Notes under the pieces: model-generated | The model's input: the letters and a program-made list of their open reading frames with translations, nothing else | Told to the model about the DNA's origin: nothing | Database searches by the model: none | Program-made: the position numbers and the translations under genes | In this document: positions 1 through 15,000 of the stretch, piece by piece | Numbering within the stretch: the stretch's first letter is position 1 | How the letters are laid out: each line of letters starts with the position of its first letter | Source: a bacterium | GTDB lineage: Bacteria; Myxococcota_A; Bradymonadia; UBA7976; UBA1532 | DNA: 64,000 nucleotides | Direction of reading: 5' to 3' | NCBI GenBank assembly: GCA_030426085.1 | Contig: JAUHYW010000039.1 | Location: 23,010 to 87,009 of the forward strand

Positions 1-372
1 CAGGACCCGCCACCCGGCATTCAGCGGGCGGGCGGGCTGCTGGTCAACCTGCGCCGGGCGCCGACGAACCCCCGCTATCTCACGATGGCCCGCGATCTAC
101 TGGCCGTCGTCGACCTGCGCGTCCGTCTCCGAGCCGCCGTCGATACCGCCCGAGCTGCTGGGGATCAGGTCGGTGCGCTGGTCCTCTTGGGGCTGATCGG
201 ACACGCCGACGCAGAGCTGATGGGCTCTACAGACCGCCCAGGCTGGCGGGCGGCGGCGCTCGACCTGCTCGAACCGGACGGCGAAGACGCGGCCCCCCTC
301 GACCCCGAGTTGGCGACGCGCCTGCTCACTCTGGTGCTGGTGGACAAACATGAGACCGAAGCGGGAGATTGA
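1..372 (+). CDS. Hypothetical protein, 5' end outside the window
   Basis: The frame is open from base 1 to a stop at 370-372, so the gene probably begins upstream of the window; an internal ATG at 85 is a possible but unsupported start. The visible 123 residues are Leu/Ala/Asp-rich and probably helical, without a recognisable motif, signal peptide or membrane segment. The 3' end overlaps the next gene by 23 bases, which suggests co-transcription and coupled translation. I do not recognise the family. Confidence 0.5.
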   Translation, partial: QDPPPGIQRAGGLLVNLRRAPTNPRYLTMARDLLAVVDLRVRLRAAVDTARAAGDQVGALVLLGLIGHADAELMGSTDRPGWRAAALDLLEPDGEDAAPLDPELATRLLTLVLVDKHETEAGD

Positions 373-1003
373 CCTCGAGGCCCGACGGCTCATCGGTCGG
401 GTGTGTGATCTGGAGCGGCAGGGCTGGCCCGAAGCCCGAGACGCCTACGCCGAGGCCCTCCTCGCGCTGGCGATCCGCTGCGAAGCGAAGCCGGGCAAGG
501 CCGAGATTCTGCGCTGGCTCCTGCGGGTCAGCGGGGGGCTGTTCAACATCCGGGACGCCCGCTGGCGGGAGTGCGCTCAAGACGCGCTTCATGAAGTGGT
601 CGCCCTCAGCGCGGGGCAGTTGCTCCGGTGCCGGTCCGGCCTCGAAGCCGCGCCGGCCCCGAACCTGCGGTCGATGTTCGGGGCGATCATCTGGTGGCGG
701 GCCAAGGGCTTCTTCGAGTCGCGGTACCGGCGCCACGTCCGCCATCTCGCGCCGTGGGCCATGCACGCCGGCCGCGTCGCCCACACCGCCGGGCCGTCCC
801 GCCCGGTCGAAGAGGCCATCGGCCGTGAGGTGTGGGCGCTGCTCGATCCAGGCTCACCGGGCGACGCCGCGTTGATGCTCGTCGGGGTCGGTTTCTCCAT
901 CGCCGAAGCGGCCCGGCGCACCGGGCTCAGCCGGCAGGTCATCTATCGGTGCCGGGCGGACTTCGCCAAGCGCTGCGGTCACGCGAGGCCAGGGGGCCGA
1001 TGA
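350..1003 (+). CDS. Sigma-factor-like / helix-turn-helix protein
   Basis: 217 residues. The C-terminal part (about residues 183-207) reads as a helix-turn-helix: GFSIAEAARRTGLSRQVIYR, the pattern expected of sigma region 4 or a recombinase-type HTH. The middle (about residues 85-130) is basic and aromatic (IIWWRAKGFFESRYRRH) and could correspond to sigma region 2. I infer a divergent sigma-70-like or phage-type regulator. It overlaps the partial gene upstream by 23 bases, so the two are probably one transcript. Nothing in the sequence names a target promoter. Alternatives are a transposon- or phage-borne HTH protein. The coding frame is well supported by length and overlap; the function is weak. 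Confidence 0.55.
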   Translation: MRPKREIDLEARRLIGRVCDLERQGWPEARDAYAEALLALAIRCEAKPGKAEILRWLLRVSGGLFNIRDARWRECAQDALHEVVALSAGQLLRCRSGLEAAPAPNLRSMFGAIIWWRAKGFFESRYRRHVRHLAPWAMHAGRVAHTAGPSRPVEEAIGREVWALLDPGSPGDAALMLVGVGFSIAEAARRTGLSRQVIYRCRADFAKRCGHARPGGR

Positions 1004-1099
1004 ACGCTCAGCGAGCTGCTTCGGTCCCGATCGCACTTCGTAGATGAACGGCTCGATGTTCAACCCCCGGGACCGGGCCACGCCACCGCACCAGCACTT

Positions 1100-2274
1100 T
1101 CAGAACCGGGGCTGGCTCATCCAGACGCGGACGTCGCGGATGAACTGCCAGACATCATCGCCGCTCGGTTCGACCTTCGGGCGATCGGCGCGGCCCATTC
1201 GCTCGAAGATATGCACCAGCCAGTCGGGGCCCTTCTGTGGGCTCTGATCGTCGGTGAGGTGCCGCAGCCAGCCCTCGACCTCGCCCACCGGCACCACGAA
1301 GAGCCCCTCTGCGGCCAACTGGCGGATCAGCGACCGCATACCCTGCTGAATCGGACGATCGAACGCCTCCAATCCGTTTCGCTTGAGCCTCTTCTTCTCT
1401 GCGTCCCTCGCCTCCTTGTCTTCGCAACCCGCGAAGAGCCGACTCGCGATCTGCTTCTGAGTCGTGGTCATGCCATTGATCGTGGTGGCGGGCACGCCCT
1501 GGGCCTTCAGCAAGTTCTTCAAGTCGTTGCCGCTCGTGAGCACGTCGATGTCGACGACAGCCGCCGTGCGCACGCCCACCCGGCGCAGCAACTCGACGAT
1601 CCGATGCATGGCCTGCTTGCCGAAGGCAGTCGGCCAGACGACATCGTCGATGCCATCGTCGCCGAGGCGGAGGTTGACCTCGCTGTAGAACGCGCGATCA
1701 GTCTCGCCCCCGACGACCACAGCGTGGCGGCAGAAGACGCCCTGCAGCACATCGCTTGACCGCAATAGCGGGTCATTCATCATCTCGGCGACATCGTCAG
1801 CCGACAGCGTCCAGGCGAACTGCCCGTCCGTGGCGTTGTGCAGGCGGACGATGGTCAGCGGCAGCCCGGCGTCGACACACCCCATCAAGAAGTGCTCACT
1901 ATGCGTCGCCACGAACGCCTGCACGCCGCGCTCGGCGGCCAGTTCGGCGACGCATCGCCCCAGATACCGAGCGAGCGACGGGTGCAGGAACGCCTCGGGT
2001 TCGTCGATGAAGCTGTAGCCGACGTCCTCGGTGATCAGCGCCATGGTCAAGCCGACGAAGGCATGCATGCCTCGGGCAGATCGAGCTTCAACCCACGCAC
2101 TACGAGGCTGTCTTCAGACAGACAGCCTGCCGTCCCGACCAGCCCACAGCACTCGGCCAGGAACGTCGTCTTCCCCGCCTTGTTCGACCCGACCACCACC
2201 GTCACCGCGCCCGGCTCGATCACCAGCGGCGCCTCGCCCGGCGGCCCCAGCTTCAGCGTCAACTCTCGAATCAC
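1100..2274 (-). pseudogene. Broken OLD-family ATPase/Toprim nuclease gene
   Basis: Two minus-strand reading frames make one degraded gene. The first piece starts at a GTG at 2274 behind GGAGG (7-base spacing) and reads a typical ATPase head with Walker A GSNKAGKT, then runs out of frame and stops at 2047. The second piece (open from 2068 to 1100, 322 residues) begins with FVGLTMAL and Walker B FIDEPEAFLHP, then a THSEHF H-loop and a Toprim-like half (VVGGETDRAFY, VVDIDVL). The long segment between Walker A and Walker B that OLD-family proteins need is absent, and the frame changes at 2061-2071, where the sequence is the palindromic GCATGCATGC. This looks like an internal deletion. OLD proteins are phage-defence nucleases; this copy is almost certainly inactive. 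Confidence 0.75.
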
Positions 2275-2440
2275 CGCCCCGCCTCCACAGCATCGCTCGA
2301 CGCCACACCATGCCGCTCCGCCTGCCGCCAGACAACCGTCACCCCTCCCATTCCGATCACCCTTGCACGCCCTCGTGTGATCCTCGATCCTGCCCGCCGA
2401 CTCGGCGCCGGGCAGACCGCGCGCCGGACCAGGGAGGACG

Positions 2441-3109
2441 ATGCTCGCGCTCTTCGAATCGACCCTGCTCGCCGTCGCCCGCCTCGAAGCGGCCGGCACC
2501 CGACCGCCGCGCCTCACCGAGCCCGGGCACGGCACCTGGCAGCGTTTCCGCCGCAACCTCGGCCCGCGCGACTTCGTCGAGCTGCTCTGCGAAGACCTCG
2601 CCGCGCCCTTCCCGCTGCCGTTCGACCTCGACCTCTGGGGCACCGATCCAGCGCCGCTCTCGGCGCTCGCCGACCTCGACGACACGACGGTCGAGGCCCT
2701 GATCGCCACCGCTTCGAGGGCCCCCGAGGCGCCCGTCGACGACTGGCTGCGCGAGCGGGCGAAAGCCCTCGGTCTGTCGAGCGGCGGGGTTTTCAGCGAG
2801 CTGCCCAAGGTCCAACCGCGATTCGACGTCCTCGAGCTGCCCGGCTCGGCCGGTCGAATCGCGGCGCGGCTGTGCAGCACCGACGAAACGCTGTCACTCG
2901 ACCGCCAGTTCACGATCATCGCCGACACCCCGGCCGAGCGGGTGCTCGCCGGCCTGTGCACCGTAGCCCTCGGCGCGAACCGGCCGACCGTGCTCACCAC
3001 CGACGAGCTGAAGGCGAAGCCCCGCCGCTTCGACCGCGTCTTCGGCCTCGCCGAGCATTCGCCGGCGCAGGCGCTGGCCGGCGACTTCGACGAGGTCCGG
3101 CTGATTTGA
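2441..3109 (+). CDS. Unrecognised first gene of the BREX array
   Basis: 222 residues, ATG at 2441 just behind AGGGAGG. It is acidic, with no transmembrane segment or signal peptide. I cannot assign a family. Pieces such as FDVLELPGSAGRIAARL and QFTIIADTPAERVLAGLCTVAL look like a beta-alpha fold, and the N-terminal 100 residues look helical. Its stop overlaps the start of the next gene (TGATG at 3107-3111), and the chain of overlaps continues into pglW, so it is very likely translated together with the BREX genes. Canonical type 2 BREX as I know it (pglW, pglX, pglY, pglZ, brxD, brxHI) has no such component, so it may be a subtype-specific accessory that occupies the slot BrxA/BrxB hold in other types. 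Confidence 0.8.
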   Translation: MLALFESTLLAVARLEAAGTRPPRLTEPGHGTWQRFRRNLGPRDFVELLCEDLAAPFPLPFDLDLWGTDPAPLSALADLDDTTVEALIATASRAPEAPVDDWLRERAKALGLSSGGVFSELPKVQPRFDVLELPGSAGRIAARLCSTDETLSLDRQFTIIADTPAERVLAGLCTVALGANRPTVLTTDELKAKPRRFDRVFGLAEHSPAQALAGDFDEVRLI

Positions 3110-3921
3110 TGGCGCTGGCCGACAAGACCCCCGATGCGAGCGCGCCGCGCCTCGAGAGCTGGACCCGCACGCTCAACGAGGACGACGCCCTCGATCTCGT
3201 CGACCTCGCCCGTCCGGGCCTGTCGCTCGACGATTGGACCGAGGACGCCCACGACGCGCTGCCCCAGGCCAGCCGCGACCGACGCACCGAGACCATCCGC
3301 CTGGTGCGCGAGCGCCTGCTCGACTGGGACGCCGACGGCGACGCGTCGACCGTGGCCGACACCGACTGGCTGCGGCTGATGCACGAGGGCGCGCCCTATG
3401 CCCGCGTCGAGCTGCTCTGGGGCCGCTACCTCTTCGATCAGCCCTGGGTCCGCCGCGCCATCGACCACCTCATCGCCCCTGCGCTGACCACCGCCGATAC
3501 GCCGCTGTCGCCCCGCGACGCCGATCGCATCGACCTCGAACGCTGGACGGCCTTCGTCGACGTCCACATCCGCGAAGGCGCCGGCGACGCGTCGCGCCCG
3601 AAGACCCGTCAGCAGATCCAGCGGGCGCTCACCCGCCTCGGCGTGCTCGAAGTCGAAGATTCGCGCGAGGGCCTCACCCGCGCGCTGCACGCCCGCCCGG
3701 CGCCCGTCGTCTTCGGCTGGCTGCTGGCCTACGAGATGCGCCTGACCCGCCGCACCGAGCTCGACCTCGACGTCGCTGCCGAGATCTCGGCCACCGCCCG
3801 GCTCTTCCAGCCCACCCGGGCCTACGCCCGCCGCAGCCTCGACGAGGCCGTCAGCCTCGGCGTCTTGCGCCAGAGCTACCTCGCCGGCCGCCCGCGGCTG
3901 CATCCAGGGGAGCGCCCATGA
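3109..3921 (+). CDS. Unrecognised second gene of the BREX array (possible BrxA-like)
   Basis: 270 residues, start ATG at 3109 fused to the previous stop and stop fused to the pglW start (ATGA at 3918-3921). The protein is Asp/Arg-rich and mostly helical. The segment WGRYLFDQPWVRRAIDHLIAP and the C-terminal half (about residues 160-265: RQQIQRALTRLGVLEVEDS, then RAYARRSLDEAVSLGVLRQ) have the look of one or two winged-helix units. BrxA proteins of other BREX types are small helical DNA-binding proteins of similar size, so a distant BrxA-like role is a guess. No enzyme motif is visible. It precedes the kinase PglW and is almost certainly made with it. Confidence 0.78.
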   Translation: MALADKTPDASAPRLESWTRTLNEDDALDLVDLARPGLSLDDWTEDAHDALPQASRDRRTETIRLVRERLLDWDADGDASTVADTDWLRLMHEGAPYARVELLWGRYLFDQPWVRRAIDHLIAPALTTADTPLSPRDADRIDLERWTAFVDVHIREGAGDASRPKTRQQIQRALTRLGVLEVEDSREGLTRALHARPAPVVFGWLLAYEMRLTRRTELDLDVAAEISATARLFQPTRAYARRSLDEAVSLGVLRQSYLAGRPRLHPGERP

Positions 3922-6900
3922 CCGCGAAGCATCACAAGAAGGGCCGCCCCCACCCCAACGAAGAGCGCGGCATCCGGCGGGTCGTCGACGGCCTGCCCGA
4001 CAGCTACCACGTCTTCAGCAACATCGAGCTGCCTACCGGCCGCGCGGGCCTGACCTACGAGCACGATCTGGTCGTGGTCACGCCCTACGCCGTCTTCACC
4101 ATCGAGCTGAAGAGCTACGGCGGGCGCATCCGCGGCAACCGCGACACCTGGACGCTCGAAGACGGCAAGCCCATCCGCTCGCCCATCTCGCTGCAGACCC
4201 ACAAAGCGCGGGTGCTCAAGGACCAGCTCCGCAGCCGCCACCACAGTCTGCGTCATGTCTGGGTCCAGGGCCTGGTCTATGTCACCGGCCTCGACGCGCG
4301 GCCCGAGATCAGCCGCGACTTCGCCGAGTTCGTCGTGCACCACGACTCGGTGCTCGACGCCCTGCTCGACTCCAGACGCCTCAGCCGCAGCGGCGCGGCC
4401 CTCAGCGCCGAGGCCCACAGCGCGGCCCTCGCCGTGCTCAACGACGGCCGCCCCGCCGACCCCGACCCGCGCCTCGGCCCCTACACCCTCGTCGAGCGCC
4501 TGCTCGCCGACGACCGCGACGCGCAATACGAGGCGTGGCGCGCCGCGCGCAACGGCCTGCCCCGGCGGCTGCACCTCTACCGGATCAAGGGCGGCGACAC
4601 CGTGCACCGCGGGCGGCTGCGCGATCGGGCCATGCGCGAGGCCAACCTGCTCGAGCGCCTGCGCCGCGGACCGCACCTCGTCGAGTACCTCGACTTCGAC
4701 CACGTGCGCACCGACCACGAAGAGGCGCTCGTCCTCAACTTCACCGACGACACCCACCGTCGGCCACTGCTCGACTGGCTCGACGCCGAAGAGCGCGACC
4801 TCGACGCCCGGCTCGACGTGGCGCGCCAGCTCACCGAGGCGCTGCGCTTCGTGCACGACCGCGACATCGTGCACCGCCGCCTCAGCCCCCAGGCGATCCG
4901 CATCGACGGCGCCCGGCCCGACGTGCGCCTCGGCGGCTTCGACCTCGCCCGCGACCTCACCGGCGCCACCGCCACGCTCACCGCCAGCCAACTCGAAGAC
5001 CCCGGCTACCGCTGCGCCGCGCCCGAGCTGCTGCGCACCGGCGAGGCAACCCGCCGCAGCGACCGGTTCGCCCTCGGCGCCGTCCTGCACACCCTGTTCA
5101 CCGACCGCCAGCCCTTCGAGCGACCCGAAGACGTCTTCCGCCCGCTCGACCTGCCGCCGCTGCACCTGGGCACGACGCGCCTGCCCGAACACCTCGACGA
5201 CGCGGTGCGTTTACTGCTCGACCGCGACCCGTTCTCCCGCCCCGAGCTGGAGACGGTCGCCGACTGGATCGCCAGCGTCCGCCGCGCGCCCGTCAGCGTC
5301 GCCCCCGCGCCCGAGCTGCCCGAGAAGGGCCGGGTCATCAACGACCTCTATGCCTTCGAAGAGCGCATCGGCGAGGGCGCCGGCGGCCCGGTCTGGCGCA
5401 TGCGCCATGTCATCGATGGCATCCCGCTCGCCGCCAAGCTCGCGCCGGCCGGCAGCGACGCGCTCGACGTCGAGACCCAGGCGTTGCAGGCGGTCCAGCA
5501 CCCCAACCTGGTGCGCTTCCACAACCGGACGCGCCTCGGCGATCAGATCGTCCTGCTGCTCGAATACATCGACGGCGTCGACGGCCGGCTGCAAGCCGCG
5601 GCCGGCGACCCGCTCGACGCGCAGAGCCTGCTCGCGCTCGGCGAGGGGCTCTTCGGCGCGCTCGACGCGCTGCACGCCGCGGGATGGCTGCATCGCGACG
5701 TCAAGCCCGACAACGTGCTGCTCGGCGCAGACGGCCCGACGCTCATCGACCTCGGCCTCGCCGCCGACCGCGGCAGCAATACCCGCCTCGCGGTGGGCAG
5801 CGCCGCCTATAAAGACCCGCTGCTCTTCGAGCGCAACCGATGGCAGGTGGCCGACGACCTCTACGCCGCGTGGCTCACCCTCTACGAGATCGCGACCGGC
5901 GTTCACCCCTTCGGCGGTGAGAACCGCAAGGGCGAGGCGCCCGATCTCGACGCCGACGCCCTGCCCGACGGCCTCGCGCCACATACCCGCCAGGCGATCG
6001 TCGCCGCGGTGATCGCCGGCCTCGACCCCGAGCCCGGCGAGCGCCCGGCCACCGCTTCGGCCGCCGTCGACCGCTGGCGGCGCGCGTTCGCCGCCGCCGA
6101 GCCGACCCCGCAGGCGCTCATCCCCGCCGAGCCCGCCGCCGCTCGCGGCGCCGGCCCGCTGCCCGATGGCGTCACCGCCGACACCCCACTGGCCGAGCTG
6201 CCCATCAGCACCCGCGGCCAGAACGCTTTGCTGCGGCTGGGGCTCGCGGTCGCCGGACAGCTCGTCAAGCTGAAGCCCCAGACCCTGCGCGACGTGCGCG
6301 GCGTCGGCACCAAGACCGCCGCCGAGCTGAAGTCGCTGGCCGACGCCGCCAAGGCCCGCTTCGGCGACGACGTGAAGCCGGACGCGCCGCCGCCCGCGCC
6401 CGAGCCGTTCTATCGCCCCCTGATCGGCGACCATCGGCCGCTCGACGTCCTGATCCCGGCGATGGGCGAGCGCATCGTCAACCGCCTCGCCCGAACCGGC
6501 CTGACGACGCTGGGCGATCTGGCGGGGCAGCCCGAGGCGCTCATCGCCAATACCCGCGGCCTGGGCGCCAGCCGCGTCGCCGACCTGCGCCGGGCCTGCG
6601 CCCGTCTGGGCGACGACGACACCGACCGCCCCGACACCCTGGATGCGCTCGACGCCCTCGTCCGAAAGACGCTCGGCAAGACGAAGTACAGCCGCCTCGT
6701 CCGCTTCTTCGGTCTGCACGACGACGCCCCACAGACCCAGACGGCGATCGCGGAGGCCGACGGCGTCACCCGCGCGGCGGCCAACAGCGCGATCAAACGC
6801 GCGGTGGGTGACCTCGCCCCCGACACCTCGCCCGGTGAGTGGCTGCGCAGCGCCGTGCGCGACGCCCTGCCCGCCGCCGGAGTCGGCCCCTTCGCCGCCA

Positions 6901-8143
6901 CCGCCAAGGCCCTCGAAGCCCGGCTGCCGGCCACCCGCCCCGACCTCTCCCACCGCGGCTACGTGCGCCTCGGCGCGGCGCTCTTCGCGCCCGAGCAGCG
7001 GTTCGATCCGAGCGCTATCAGCGATACGACCGCCATCATGCGTGAGCCGTGGACCACGAATGACGCCCGCGCGCTGCGCATCGCCCTGCGCGAAGCGGTC
7101 CGCTGGCCGCCCAGCCCGCGAGAGGCGGTGGTCGACGCCCTCGCCCGGGCCATCGACGACACGATCCTCGCCCGGATGAAGGCCCGCGAGACCGACCGCG
7201 ACACCCTGCTCGACGCCGCCCGCGCCCTCGACGCAGCCCAGGGCCTCGCCGACCCGGTGCACGCGACCGCCGCCGGCACCCTCTATCGGCTCGCCGAAGC
7301 CATCGCGGGCGTCGATGCCATGCGCGCGGCAGGCATCGAGCCATCCCATGGCATGCGGATGGCATCCCTGATGGCACGCATCGAGGCATTCTATGGCCCG
7401 GATGCCATCCATGCCACCAAGGGACATGCCATCCGCCCGATCGAGCGCGAGGCGCTGCGCGCCCACCTCGAAGCGCGCGGGCTCGCGCTGGACGGCGACC
7501 GTATCGTCGATCCCGATCGCTTGCAGGCCCACGCGCCGACGGCGGTCACCCTCGACATCGACACCGCGCCCGCCCGCCGGGCCGACGGCCAGTTCGACGT
7601 CGACCGCCTCGTCGCCGCCGCCGACGGGGGCGGCTTCCGCGTGGCCGTGCTCGACCTCGACCGCCATCACCGCGACGCCGACGCGCTCGTCGCCCAGCTC
7701 GGCGCCGCGCTGGGAACCGAGCGGGTGCGCGGCCTCGACCTCGACCGGATCGTCATCCGCGCCCTGCAAGCGGCCGACCTGTGGGACGAGGCGCTCTTCG
7801 ACGACGCCCGCCCGCGCCCCGACTGGGCCATCTACCGCCGCACCCTGCGCGCCGGCCTCGACGCCGCGCTGCACGGCGACGGCGGACCCGACGCCTCGGC
7901 AGCCCGCCCCGGCGTGGTCACCGTGCTCACCCGCCCGGCGCTCCTGGGCCACATGCAGCAGACCCGCTGGCTCGACGGCCTCTACGAAGCCGCCCGCGGC
8001 GGCCGCTACGGCCTGATCGTGCTCGCCCTGCCCGGCGGCATCCGCGAGGGCCGGCTGCGGCTCAACGAGAAGCACCCCATCCCCTACACCCCCGACATGG
8101 GCGCCCTCGACCTGCGTCGCCATCGTCAGCCGGAGCCCGCCCG

Positions 8144-8147
<4 letters not shown>
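3918..8147 (+). CDS. pglW: BREX type 2 serine/threonine kinase PglW
   Basis: 1,409 residues; the ATG at 3918 overlaps the previous stop and is followed by KHHKKGRPHPNEERGIRR. Domains in order: NERD nuclease-related domain (about 15-150, DLVVVTPYAVFTIELKSYGG); a degenerate kinase (about 195-440) in which the HRD loop reads HRRLSPQAI and DFG reads GFD; a second kinase (about 476-735) with a good catalytic loop HRDVKPDN near 592 and DLG for DFG; two RNA-polymerase-alpha-CTD-like helix-hairpin units (about 756-810, LPISTRGQNALLRLGL, and about 838-898); then a long C-terminal region ending LRLNEKHPIPYTPDMGAL. PglW is the kinase of Streptomyces Pgl/BREX-2 and is thought to phosphorylate other components or signal infection. 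Its stop overlaps pglX. Identification rests on NERD + kinase architecture and context. Confidence 0.9.
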
Positions 8148-11974
<3,827 letters not shown>

Positions 11975-12002
11975 AGCGAAGGGCAACGGGGGGAGAAGAC
12001 CG

Positions 12003-15000
12003 ATGAAGATCGCCGACGCGCTGCACATTCCCGAGAACACGGGCACCGACGCGTTCATCACCCGCCTCGATACGACCGATCCGGCGCGGGTCCGCCGCGA
12101 CTTGCAGGACTTCGTCGTCGCCGAGGCCGTCGAAGAGCGGCTCGATCGCATGCTGAAGGCGGTGGGCGAGCGGCTGACACAGGGGCTGGACGTCGGGCGC
12201 TTCATCTTCGGCACGTTCGGCTCGGGCAAGAGCCACTTGATGGCCGTGCTCGGCAAAATGCTGGAGAGCGACGAGACGGTCTACGCGGTGGGCGATCCGG
12301 CGCTGAGCCGGCTGCGGGCCGAGCACGGCTGGCTCGACGCGCGCAACCCGCTGGTGGTCCGGCTCAACATGATGGGCAAGGACGACCTGCTGTCGGCGAT
12401 GTACGACGCCTACACCCGCGCGCTGCCCGAGGGCGTCGAGCCGCCGCACTTCACCGACGAGCAGCGTGTCTTCGACCTCATCGAGGCCGACGCACAGCGG
12501 ATGGGCGGGCTCGACGCGCTGCTCGTACAAGCGGTCGCGGGTGGCTACCTGGGCTCGGTCAAGCGCTATCGCCTGCTCCGCGATGGGGACCGCGACGAGC
12601 GCATGGGCCTCGCGGCCGATCTGCTCAACTGGCGCAACCACGGCAAGACCGAGCTGCGGTCCGAAGATCTCTGGGTCGGCTTCGAGGAGGGCGTGCGCCG
12701 GCTGACCGCCCACGCCAAGGGGCAGGGTCATGACACCGTCGTCTGGCTGGTCGACGAGCTGATCATCTGGATCCGCGGGCAGAGCCGGGATGCTTATGTC
12801 ACCGCGCTCAATCAACTGTCGAGCATGGTCGATCACGACCAGAAGCTGCATCGGGCGGTGCCGCAGTTCGTGGTGGTGGCCATCCAGCACGACATCGCCC
12901 GCACCTGCCCCGCCGATCTGTCGGAGCAGGACTTCCACCAGCACCTGGGGCACATCCGCAATCGCTTCGAGCCGCAGCTCGAGTTGCAGGATCAGGATCT
13001 CTTCGAGGTGGCGGCCCGGCGGGTGCTGCGCCCCATCGACGATCAGAAGGCACGCTACGCGGCGGCGGTCGATCGCACCTTCACCAAGCACCGCAAAGCG
13101 ATCCGCGAGCTGTCGGGTGACATCGACCCGGCGCGGGTGCGGGCGCTGTACCCCTTCCACCCGGCGCTCTTGCGGGCGCTGGTCGACATCACCCAGGCCC
13201 TGAGCCGCAACCGCACGGCGATGGCGGCGCTGTATACGCTGCTGGCGCAGAACGCCGAGCTGGAGGTTGGGCAGTTCATCCCGATGGGCGCGCTGTTCCC
13301 GGTGGTCTTCGACGGGCAGACGGTGGCCTCGGCCCGCGATCGGCGCAGCACGGCCAGCGATCGCTTCGTGGCCGCGGCCGAGAGCTACGAGCGGCTGGCG
13401 GGCAAGATCGAAGACGTCGCCCGCTCGGTGACCGGCGGCAGCGCCGACGAGCTGAAGCAGCTCGTGCGCACGGTGCTGCTGTGTCAGCTCTCGGAGAAGG
13501 AGTATTTCGTCGACGGGCGCCCGCTGCGCGAGGCCATCACCGCCTCGACGCTGCTGCGGCTCAACCAGAGCGACGTGCGGGCGATGACCGAGCGCACCGG
13601 CATCAGCAAGGTGGCCCGCATGTTCCGCCTGCTGGCCGAGCGCACGACCGAGGTGCGGGTCTCGGGGGACGAGACCGACCCCCACATCAAGATCAAGACC
13701 GAGCGGGTCGAGGCCGAGCAGGTCATCGCCGCCGCCCGCAGCGAGGTGCGCCACAGCGATCGCTTCGCCTACATCCGCCTGATCGTCGATCAGCACCTGG
13801 GGCTGGGGCTGGGGCGGCAGACCGAGACCAAGAAGACGGTCTTGTGGCGCGGCACGCGGCGAGCGGGTGACCTCAAGCTGTGCAATGTGCGCAAGCAGAC
13901 CTACGCCGGCAGCCAGAACGAGTTCGAGGCCCGCGAAGCCTTCATGGTGCTGGTCGACTATCCCTTCGACGAGGACGAAGGCTGCACCCGCGACGATGAC
14001 ATCGCCACGGTGCAGAACGCACGCAGCCGGCGGCGGCAGTGGACGGTGACCTGGCTGCCGGCGCACTTCACCGAGGCCGAGCGGCAGTCGCTCGATCGGG
14101 CGGCGGCGATCGAGCGCATCAGCAAGGATCAGCGGCGCTACCTGGAGAGCTATTCGCCGCGGGACGCCGAGGCCGTCGCCGAGGCGCTGGAGGCCGCGCG
14201 GCTGAACCTGGACAACCTGCTCGGGCAGGCGGTGCGGCGGGTCTACTTCGAGAAGGGGCAACTGCACGCCTTGTCGGAGACCCTCGACGGGGTGAGCCTC
14301 GACGGGCTGTCGCCCGCGGGGGCCATTGACAGCATCGCCCGGCAGATCCTCAGCGCGCGCTATCCGCAGCACCCGCTGTGGAAGCGCGAGGCGCGGGCCC
14401 GCGACCTGGAGAAGGTCGCCGGCTGGGTGGTGCAGGCGGCGGTGACCCACGAGCCGGTGGCGCTCAAGGGCCAGGACATGAAGCTGGTCGAGGACTTCGC
14501 GGTGCCGCTGGAGATGGCGCATGCGGGCAACAGCTCGCTGACGCCGCGCACCGACGGGCGCTACCTGAGCGCTGTGAAGCGCTGGGCGACGGCGCAGGGC
14601 GAGTCATTCGCGCTGGGGCAGTTGTATGACTTCCTGGCCGACGAGGGGCGGCAGGGGTTCGGGCTCAACGACGACGGCTGCGCCTTCTTCGCGTGGTATC
14701 TGCTGCACGCCGAGGGCTACGAGGCCCGGCGCAAGGGCAAGGTCGTCACGCTGGAGCGGTTCCGCAACCTCGACCGCAAGCTCGAGCTGCGCAAGGGCCG
14801 GGTGGTATCGAGCGAGACCTGGGAGCGCGCGTATCGGGTCGCCGAGGCGCTGCTGGGGGTTGCTAGGCCGGGCGATCTGCCGTCGGTGCCCAACCAGGCG
14901 AAGCTGGACGCCGACGGGCGGCGGGCTGCGATCGTGAGCCGCGACGCCGTGCAGCGCCTGCGCGAAGGCATCGAAGAGATCTGCGGGTGGGCTGGGGTGA

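Noticed and set aside
2047..3903. 618-codon minus-strand frame across the first two BREX genes
   Set aside because: Only its last 76 codons, from the GTG at 2274, are real (head of the OLD gene); the upstream part is a shadow of the plus-strand genes.
3109..3921. Firm assignment as BrxA
   Set aside because: Only size, position and helical character agree; no diagnostic motif could be seen without a profile search.
5211..8123. 970-codon minus-strand frame opposite pglW
   Set aside because: Same reason: Gly/Ala/Val-rich shadow without ribosome site or domain.
12808..13053. Other short frames inside pglY on both strands
   Set aside because: No ribosome site, overlap fully with a recognised gene.
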